Source: an uncultured Oscillibacter sp.
Lineage (GTDB): Bacteria > Bacillota > Clostridia > Oscillospirales > Oscillospiraceae
DNA: 5,986 nucleotides
Assembly: GCA_937884915.1 (NCBI GenBank)
Contig: CALAAN010000436.1
Location: forward strand, 1-5,986
Direction of reading: 5' to 3'
Shown piece after piece: positions 1 to 4,108 of the stretch (positions are counted from its first letter, which is position 1; each line of letters opens with the position of its first letter). The notes below the pieces were generated by a model, which saw nothing but the letters and a program-made list of their open reading frames with translations, was not told where the DNA came from and ran no database searches. Position numbers and translations under genes: made by a program.

Positions 1-74
1 TGTTCGTCATCTTCCTGGAGCGCACCATCATCAGCCTGCTGATCGTCTGCCCGATCGCGCATCTGCTGTTCTAA
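1..74 (+). CDS. C-terminal end of a membrane protein (5' partial)
   Basis: The frame starting at base 3 is open to a TAA at 72-74 and encodes 23 residues ending LIVCPIAHLLF. The stretch is strongly hydrophobic apart from a Glu-Arg pair near its start, which fits a last transmembrane helix with a very short tail. A strong intrinsic terminator begins about 43 bases after the stop, which supports this being a true gene end. The next gene has its own promoter, so this is a separate transcription unit. The family cannot be named from so little. A transporter is possible, and with arginine genes downstream an amino-acid transporter would make sense, but that is only speculation. Confidence 0.6.
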   Translation, partial: FVIFLERTIISLLIVCPIAHLLF

Positions 75-117
75 AAAGGGGATAAGGGCTTTTCCTTGCT
101 CAAAGCACTGACCCAAA

Positions 118-158
118 GGGAAGAGGCGTCCGAAAGGACGCCTCTTCCCCTATTTTTT
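118..158 (+). terminator. Intrinsic terminator after the first gene
   Basis: A perfect 14-bp stem (118-131 paired with 136-149, arm GGGAAGAGGCGTCC) is closed by a GAAA tetraloop. It is followed by CTA and six T residues (153-158). This is a textbook rho-independent terminator that isolates the upstream membrane-protein gene from the regulator. Confidence 0.95.
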
Positions 159-189
159 ACGATTTTATATCAAATGCACAAAAAATAAC

Positions 190-219
190 TGTACAAAGCA
201 TACACTTGTATGGTAAAAT
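190..219 (+). promoter_or_regulatory. Probable sigma-A promoter of the MocR-type regulator
   Basis: The -10 is TAAAAT (214-219). The best -35 is TGTACA (190-195), which matches TTGACA at four of six positions with an 18-base spacer. Transcription would begin near 225-228, about 90 bases before the start codon. The -35 lies inside an ACTG-TACA motif that resembles two repeats upstream of arcA, so autoregulation is possible. The promoter is judged by eye only. Confidence 0.55.
199..212 (+). promoter_or_regulatory. Candidate operator palindrome between -35 and -10
   Basis: CATACA-CT-TGTATG is a perfect 6-2-6 inverted repeat lying in the spacer just before the -10 hexamer. A protein bound here would block RNA polymerase. 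The downstream gene carries a GntR-type winged helix, whose relatives often bind short GT/AC dyads and control their own gene. Which protein binds is inference. Confidence 0.4.
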
Positions 220-289
220 GCAGACGGAGAGATAGAACCCCTGCGAGCACGATATACCGTCTGCGGCCGAAAATGAGAGAGCGGCCGCA
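220..289 (+). other. Two mutually exclusive hairpins in the regulator's leader
   Basis: Arm GCAGACGG (220-227) is perfectly complementary to CCGTCTGC (257-264). Arm TGCGGCCG (262-269) is perfectly complementary to CGGCCGCA (282-289). The two 8-bp stems share bases 262-264, so both cannot form completely at once. The second ends five bases before the G-rich ribosome binding region at 294-302. This could set up alternative leader folds that affect translation. The first arm sits at or near the predicted transcription start, so it may be only partly transcribed. No ligand-binding class is recognised. Confidence 0.4.
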
Positions 290-313
290 AAGCGGGAGGG
301 AGAAGAGAAGTAT

Positions 314-1792
314 ATGAAAGTCAGCATTGACAAGTGTTCCAAGGTGCCGGTCTACCTACAGATCGCCGATCAGATCAGGTCGCAGATCATCAGCGGCACG
401 CTGCCGCGCGGAAGCGCGCTGCCGAGCGAGCGCGCGCTCGCGCAGATCATCGACGTGCACCGAAACACCGTGGTCAAGGCGTACAGCGAGCTCAAAAGCG
501 ACGCGTGGATCGAGTCGCGCCAGGGCGTGGGCTATGTCGTGGCCGCGGCGAGCGGTGAAAAAGCGCCGGAGGAGGATATCGGCGAGGTTCAGTCCGGCCG
601 CGTCAACTGGGTCAGCGAGGTGGCCGACAAGTACCTCGACATGGAAAAGACGTTTGACGACCTGTTCCAGCGCTTTACGGACGAGAGCCACTATTCCCTC
701 GGCAGCGGCGTCGCCTCGCGCGAGGTGTACACGTCCGAGCGCGTCGCGGGCGATATCGCCACGCTGCTCACGGGCAGCGGCCCGTGCCAGTATTTTTTCA
801 GCCCCTATAAGGGCGACAAATTTTTGCGGCAGAAGCTCGTGGCCTTCCTCGGCACGAAGGGCGTGAAGGCGTCCTCTGGCGAAATTCAGGTTCTGTCGGA
901 GACGAATCAGGCCCTCGACTTTATTGTCACGCTTCTTGTCAAGCCCGGCGACAGCGTCGTGATGGAAGAGCCCGTCCACCCCGACATGTACCGCGTGATG
1001 GAGCTCGCCGGCGCGAGAATTCTGACCGTCCCCGTCGACAGGGACGGCATGAACTGCGAGGTGCTCGAAAGCCTGCTCACGCAGACGCGCCCGCGCCTCA
1101 TCTTCGTCAATTCGAGCTACCACGACCCGACGGGAAACATTCTGTCGCTCGAGCGGCGCAAAAAGCTCGTCGAGCTCTCGAACCGCTGCCGTGTGCCGAT
1201 CGTGGAGGAGGACGCGGCCAGCGAACTCGCCTACGACGGAGAAAAGCTCCCGCCGATCAAGGCGTTCGACACGATGGGCAATGTCATTTACATCTATTCG
1301 TTCTCGCTCACGTTCATCCCGGGGCTGAGTTTAGCTTTCGTCACAGGCAACCGTGACTTTGTCCGCGCGCTGAGCTACCTCGTCTCCGTGCGGCTGATGG
1401 CCTCGGACTGGATGACGCAGAAGCTCCTCGGCATGTACCTGGACGACGGCATTTACTACACGTCGCTTTCAAAATTCCGCGACGTGTACCGCGCGAACCG
1501 CGACCTCGTCTGCCAGAAGCTCGATGAGCTCGCGCCGCTCGGCGTGAGTTATACAAAGCCGAGAGGCGGCGTATACGTCTGGTGCAGGCTGCCGGACGGG
1601 GTGGACAGCAAGCGATTCATCCGCAGAGCCTACAATATGGGCGTCACGCTGATCCCTGGGCATGTGTTCTATCCCTGCAGGAACGGCGGACGCGACCACA
1701 TCCGCATCAACTACTCCTACGAGCCGCGCGAGCGGCTGGAAAAGGGACTGGAGCTATTGCGCAAAGCGCTAGAAGAAGAACTGGAGGAGTAA
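314..1792 (+). CDS. MocR/GntR-family regulator with aminotransferase-like domain, PLP lysine missing
   Basis: The 492-residue length is typical of MocR regulators. Residues 1-75 form a GntR winged helix (VYLQIADQIRSQI, then LPSERALAQ and RNTVVKAYSEL, with a GVGYVV wing). A linker follows, then a fold-type I aminotransferase body from about residue 120 with YHDPTGN (269-275) and HIRINYSY, whose Arg464 is the likely substrate-carboxylate contact. The usual cofactor motif, of the form S-K-T-x-x-P-G-L-R, here reads FSLTFIPGLSLAF, so the Schiff-base Lys is Leu332 and the conserved Arg is Ser339. The usual E-D-D-x-Y segment reads EEDAA, putting Glu299 at the pyridine-nitrogen Asp and Ala302 at the Tyr. 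Covalent PLP binding is therefore unlikely. The G-rich site at 294-302 supports the ATG. Control of itself and of arcA is inferred from position. Confidence 0.9.
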   Translation: MKVSIDKCSKVPVYLQIADQIRSQIISGTLPRGSALPSERALAQIIDVHRNTVVKAYSELKSDAWIESRQGVGYVVAAASGEKAPEEDIGEVQSGRVNWVSEVADKYLDMEKTFDDLFQRFTDESHYSLGSGVASREVYTSERVAGDIATLLTGSGPCQYFFSPYKGDKFLRQKLVAFLGTKGVKASSGEIQVLSETNQALDFIVTLLVKPGDSVVMEEPVHPDMYRVMELAGARILTVPVDRDGMNCEVLESLLTQTRPRLIFVNSSYHDPTGNILSLERRKKLVELSNRCRVPIVEEDAASELAYDGEKLPPIKAFDTMGNVIYIYSFSLTFIPGLSLAFVTGNRDFVRALSYLVSVRLMASDWMTQKLLGMYLDDGIYYTSLSKFRDVYRANRDLVCQKLDELAPLGVSYTKPRGGVYVWCRLPDGVDSKRFIRRAYNMGVTLIPGHVFYPCRNGGRDHIRINYSYEPRERLEKGLELLRKALEEELEE

Positions 1793-1824
1793 CTGGTACA
1801 CGAAATAGCAAAACCACTGATACA
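1792..1824 (+). promoter_or_regulatory. ACTGnTACA direct repeats upstream of the arcA promoter
   Basis: ACTGGTACA (1792-1800) and ACTGATACA (1816-1824) are direct repeats 24 bases apart, differing at one position. The first overlaps the last base of the regulator's stop codon. A one-base-shorter form, ACTGTACA, lies at 188-195 on the regulator's own -35. MocR proteins such as GabR are known to bind direct repeats near their target promoters, so these are candidate sites for the regulator encoded just upstream. Placement upstream of a weak -35 would suit activation. Binding is inference. Confidence 0.4.
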
Positions 1825-1852
1825 TCACAAGCGCTTTTAGAACGTGTATACT
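1824..1852 (+). promoter_or_regulatory. Probable promoter of arcA-argR
   Basis: TATACT (1847-1852) is a good -10. The -35 region (about 1824-1829) has no convincing TTGACA match, which suggests dependence on an activator. A start near 1859 gives a leader of about 120 bases. That leader is mostly GC-rich, holds a small CCGCG-CAT-CGCGG hairpin (1890-1902), and otherwise shows no recognisable element. Confidence 0.5.
1826..1839 (+). promoter_or_regulatory. Weak cre-like (CcpA) site
   Basis: CACAAGCGCTTTTA has the AAGCGCTT core and matches the Gram-positive catabolite-response consensus TGWAARCGYTWWCA at 10 of 14 positions. It lies across the -35 region of the arcA promoter, where binding would repress. 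Arginine deiminase genes are often catabolite-repressed in Firmicutes. The mismatches in the left half keep this tentative. Confidence 0.25.
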
Positions 1853-1981
1853 TTACTGCGTAATAACGGTAAAACGATCCGTAAAGCAGCCGCGCATCGC
1901 GGCGAGACGATCGAAAACACAGCGGGATGCACGGGCGGTCGATGAGAGAGCTGCCGGCGTCCCGGGAAAGGGAGCACGACT

Positions 1982-3202
1982 ATGTATCCTGGCATTCATA
2001 ACTTTTCCGAGATCGGAAAGCTCAACAAGGTGCTGCTGCACCGCCCCGGCGAGGAGCTGGAATCGCTGACGCCCGCCACGCTCGAGCGCCTGCTGTTTGA
2101 CGACATCCCGTACTTGAAGGCCGCACAGGAGGAGCACGACCGCTTTGCCGAGGTCCTGCGCGAAAACGGCGTCGAGGTCGTCTACTATGTCGACGAGGTG
2201 GCCAAGGCCATCGCCGACCCCGCGCGCCAGATCCAACTCGTCAACGACTTTCTGAACATCAGCAAGATCCACGCCAAAGGCCTGCGCGCGAGCATGACGA
2301 GCCTTCTTCTCGACATGCCGCCCAAGCAGATGGTGACGAAGATGATCGCGGGCATCAAGCGCTGCGAGGTCGCCACCAAGCAGCCGACGTCCCTGATGGA
2401 CCTGGTCGACGACGACTATCCGTTCGTCTCTGACCCCATGCCGAACCTGTACTTCACCCGCGACCCCGGCGCCTGCGTGGGCGAGGGCATCAACATCCAC
2501 CGCATGCACACCCCCGCGCGCAAGCGCGAGAGCCTGCTCTTAAAGTACATGTTCCTCTACAACCGCGACTTTGCCGCGCCGGACAACAAGATGTGGTACG
2601 ATTTGTCCGACAGCTACTCCATCGAGGGCGGCGACGTGCTCGTCCTGTCGAAGGACATCGTGGCGGTCGGCTTGTCCGAGCGCACGACGGTCTCCGGCGC
2701 GGAGACGTTCGCGCGCAACCTTCTGCAAAACTCCGGCTTTCAGAAGGTTCTCGCCTTCGACATTCCCGAAACGCGCGCGTTCATGCACCTCGACACCGTC
2801 TTCACGATGGTCGACTACGACAAGTTTACCATCCATCCCGAGATCGAGGGCCCGCTGAGCGTTTATGAAATGACGCTCGACGAGCACGGCGAGCTCCGCT
2901 TCGGCGCGATCAAGGAAGAACTCAAGGACATTCTGGCCTTCGAGCTCAAGCTGCCCGCGGTCGACCTCATCCGCTGCGGCGGCGGCGACCTGATGGCCGC
3001 GCAGCGCGAGCAGTGGAACGACGGCTCGAACACGCTGTGCATCGCGCCGGGCCGCGTCATCACCTATGAGCGCAACTATGTGACCAACGACCTTCTCGCC
3101 AAGCACGGACTCGACGTGCTGACCGTGCCGTCCGCCGAGCTCTCGCGCGGCCGCGGCGGCCCGCGCTGCATGTCCTGCCCCGTCAACCGCGACGACCTGT
3201 AA
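1982..3202 (+). CDS. arcA: Arginine deiminase
   Basis: This cytosolic enzyme hydrolyses L-arginine to L-citrulline and ammonia, the first step of the arginine deiminase pathway. The 406-residue product is full length for the family. The amidinotransferase-fold motifs appear in order: RPGEEL (21-26), FTRDP with Asp161, EGGD with Glu215, HLD with His269 and Asp271, and the C-terminal RGRGGPRCMSCP with nucleophile Cys396. These correspond to the Asp, Glu, His, Asp and Cys catalytic set known from the Pseudomonas enzyme, so it should be active. AAAGGGAG (1967-1974), seven bases before the ATG, fixes the start. argR follows after 76 bases with no visible terminator, so the two are probably co-transcribed. 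The usual partners for ATP recovery, ornithine carbamoyltransferase (arcB) and carbamate kinase (arcC), are not in this window. Confidence 0.97.
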   Translation: MYPGIHNFSEIGKLNKVLLHRPGEELESLTPATLERLLFDDIPYLKAAQEEHDRFAEVLRENGVEVVYYVDEVAKAIADPARQIQLVNDFLNISKIHAKGLRASMTSLLLDMPPKQMVTKMIAGIKRCEVATKQPTSLMDLVDDDYPFVSDPMPNLYFTRDPGACVGEGINIHRMHTPARKRESLLLKYMFLYNRDFAAPDNKMWYDLSDSYSIEGGDVLVLSKDIVAVGLSERTTVSGAETFARNLLQNSGFQKVLAFDIPETRAFMHLDTVFTMVDYDKFTIHPEIEGPLSVYEMTLDEHGELRFGAIKEELKDILAFELKLPAVDLIRCGGGDLMAAQREQWNDGSNTLCIAPGRVITYERNYVTNDLLAKHGLDVLTVPSAELSRGRGGPRCMSCPVNRDDL

Positions 3203-3278
3203 AAATTCTATCGCAAAAGAGAGAAAACCTCATCCGCACCGGCGGCCGACCGGACGGAGGAAAACGGGAGAGAGAACC

Positions 3279-3731
3279 ATGAAAAGCAAGCGTCAGGAGA
3301 AGATTCTGGAATTGATCGCCAAGTACGACATCGAGACGCAGGAGGAGCTGATCGCCCGCCTTGCCGAGTGCGGCATCGAGAGCAAGCAGACGACCGTCTC
3401 GCGCGACATCAAGGAGCTGTACCTCTATAAGGAGCCGATGGGCGGCGGCCGCAGCCGCTACGCCGTGTCGAACAAGGCCGACCACATTGACAATGCGAAG
3501 CGCCTCAAGCTCATTTTGAGCGAGTGCAGCGTGGATGTGGACTGCGCGGGCATCGTCGTGGTGCTCAAAACACTGCCTGGGCTCGCGGACGCGGCGGGCG
3601 CGGCCATCGACGCGATGCGCATGCCCGATATGCTCGGCTGCATTTCCGGCAACGACTCCGTGGCGATCATCGCCCGCGGCGAGCAGGAGGCCTACCGCCT
3701 CTGCTACGATCTGCGGCAGTATTGCAAGTGA
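3279..3731 (+). CDS. argR: Arginine repressor/activator ArgR
   Basis: This 150-residue protein has the full ArgR (AhrC) architecture. Residues 1-65 are a winged helix with the signature TTVSRDIKEL, where Ser41-Arg42 correspond to the operator-contacting pair. Residues 75-150 form the oligomerisation and arginine-binding domain. ArgR hexamers bind arginine as co-repressor, repress biosynthesis and often activate catabolism. The arginine-binding loop, usually GTIAGDDT, reads GCISGNDS (120-127). The second Asp (126) is kept but the first is Asn125, which might alter affinity. GGGAGAG (3266-3272) supports the ATG. The gap after arcA (3203-3278) shows no promoter or terminator, so arcA and argR probably form an operon. 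No clear ARG box was found by eye near arcA, so autoregulation of this operon is not established. Confidence 0.95.
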   Translation: MKSKRQEKILELIAKYDIETQEELIARLAECGIESKQTTVSRDIKELYLYKEPMGGGRSRYAVSNKADHIDNAKRLKLILSECSVDVDCAGIVVVLKTLPGLADAAGAAIDAMRMPDMLGCISGNDSVAIIARGEQEAYRLCYDLRQYCK

Positions 3732-3754
3732 TCTGAGAGAGAAGAGATCAAGAG

Positions 3755-3790
3755 AGGACAGAGGGCGGAGCGATCCGCCCTCCCTGTTCT
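3755..3790 (+). terminator. Long hairpin after argR, probable terminator without a T-tract
   Basis: AGGGCGGA (3762-3769) pairs with TCCGCCCT (3774-3781) around a GCGA tetraloop. The stem continues with AGGACAG (3755-3761) pairing with CTGTTCT (3784-3790), including one G-T pair, past a two-C bulge. That makes about 15 base pairs with a GNRA loop. No run of T follows (GCCTAAAAACC), so efficient rho-independent termination is uncertain. It may mainly protect the 3' end of the arcA-argR message. Confidence 0.6.
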
Positions 3791-3832
3791 GCCTAAAAAC
3801 CAATTAAACTGCAAGGTATTTTCAAATCGCGA

Positions 3833-3860
3833 TAAAACTCAACAGCTATTAAAAGTTTTA
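3833..3860. repeat. 7-bp inverted repeat upstream of the adhesin promoter
   Basis: TAAAACT (3833-3839) and AGTTTTA (3854-3860) are perfect inverted copies separated by 14 bases, in an AT-rich stretch (about 3793-3915) that contrasts with the GC-rich genes on either side. It lies about 30 to 55 bases upstream of the -35, so it could be a regulator site. Chance is possible because of the AT-rich sequence. Confidence 0.3.
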
Positions 3861-3865
3861 CTACC

Positions 3866-3885
3866 GACAGAATTCGACAGAATTC
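3866..3885. repeat. Tandem 10-bp repeat with palindrome abutting the -35
   Basis: GACAGAATTC occurs twice without a gap (3866-3875 and 3876-3885). The second copy runs into the perfect palindrome CAGAATTCTG (3878-3887). The repeats end three bases before the adhesin -35. A transcription factor site is plausible. Nothing identifies the protein. Confidence 0.5.
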
Positions 3886-3888
3886 TGC

Positions 3889-3916
3889 TTGAAGTTTATT
3901 TTTTGCATGCTATAAT
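3889..3916 (+). promoter_or_regulatory. Promoter of the riboswitch-adhesin unit (extended -10)
   Basis: The -10 is a consensus TATAAT (3911-3916) preceded by TGC, giving an extended -10. The -35 is TTGAAG (3889-3894), with a 16-base spacer. Transcription should start near 3923, about 50 bases before the aptamer and 185 before the start codon. This is the strongest promoter in the window. Confidence 0.8.
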
Positions 3917-3969
3917 GCAATTATCAAATCTAATGATCTGTGCGGCTCGCGAAAGTGGGACAAAGCGTA

Positions 3970-4056
3970 CAGACAAAGGCACAGCCGGCGAAAGCCGGTG
4001 CCGCAAAGCCGCGGGTCTAAACGGCCATGAGCCGCACGACAGCCGGGCTGCCTAAG
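3970..4056 (+). promoter_or_regulatory. GEMM-I (cyclic-di-GMP-I) riboswitch aptamer
   Basis: The conserved blocks of this RNA family occur in order. GACAAAGGCA (3972-3981) is followed by a GC-rich stem capped by a GAAA tetraloop (3990-3993), then GCAAAGCC (4003-4010) and GGGTCTAA (4013-4020). A variable CGGC-CATGA-GCCG hairpin comes next, and finally GACAGCCGGGCTGCC (4038-4052), whose TGCC closes the base stem with GGCA (3978-3981). The tetraloop and receptor arrangement is typical. By eye, the G at 3978 aligns with G20 of the Vibrio Vc2 aptamer, which favours cyclic di-GMP. Members with A there can prefer cyclic GMP-AMP, so specificity is tentative. The element lies between a strong promoter and a terminator directly before the adhesin gene, so it should control that gene in cis. 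Whether the ligand turns expression on or off cannot be read with confidence. Confidence 0.88.
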
Positions 4057-4068
4057 ACGGAGAAACCT

Positions 4069-4108
4069 CCTTCCTCGGGTCCACAGGGACAAGAGGGAGG
4101 ATTTTTTT
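4069..4108 (+). terminator. Riboswitch expression platform: terminator that also masks the RBS
   Basis: CCTTCCTC (4069-4076) pairs with GAGGGAGG (4093-4100). Beyond a GG/AA internal loop, GTCC (4079-4082) pairs with GGAC (4087-4090) around an ACAG loop. Seven T residues follow (4102-4108), making a good intrinsic terminator. The 3' arm is also the Shine-Dalgarno (GGAGG, 4096-4100, eight bases before the ATG), so the same hairpin would hide the ribosome binding site in any read-through RNA. A small competing hairpin, GGAG-AAAC-CTCC (4059-4070), shares the first two bases of the terminator arm and could link aptamer folding to the choice. Confidence 0.82.

Noticed and set aside
157..342. A 61-codon minus-strand open frame in the regulator's leader
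   Set aside because: It overlaps the promoter, both leader hairpins and the start of the regulator, and its sequence has no recognisable domain.
356..1123. A 255-codon minus-strand open frame within the MocR gene
   Set aside because: It is antisense to a clear HTH and aminotransferase-fold gene. Long antisense frames are common in GC-rich genes, and its product looks unrelated to any family.
1855..1981. Search for an ARG box in the arcA leader
   Set aside because: No good match to the TGAAT/ATTCA-type operator was found by eye, so no ArgR site is annotated.
1927..2001. A 24-codon upstream frame overlapping the arcA start out of frame
   Set aside because: It has no properly spaced Shine-Dalgarno and its peptide shows no arginine-rich or stalling-type pattern, so a leader-peptide role is not supported.
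1853..2509. A minus-strand open frame across the arcA promoter and 5' part of arcA
   Set aside because: It would run through the arcA promoter and leader, and its His/Val/Asp-rich product is typical of an antisense GC-rich frame.
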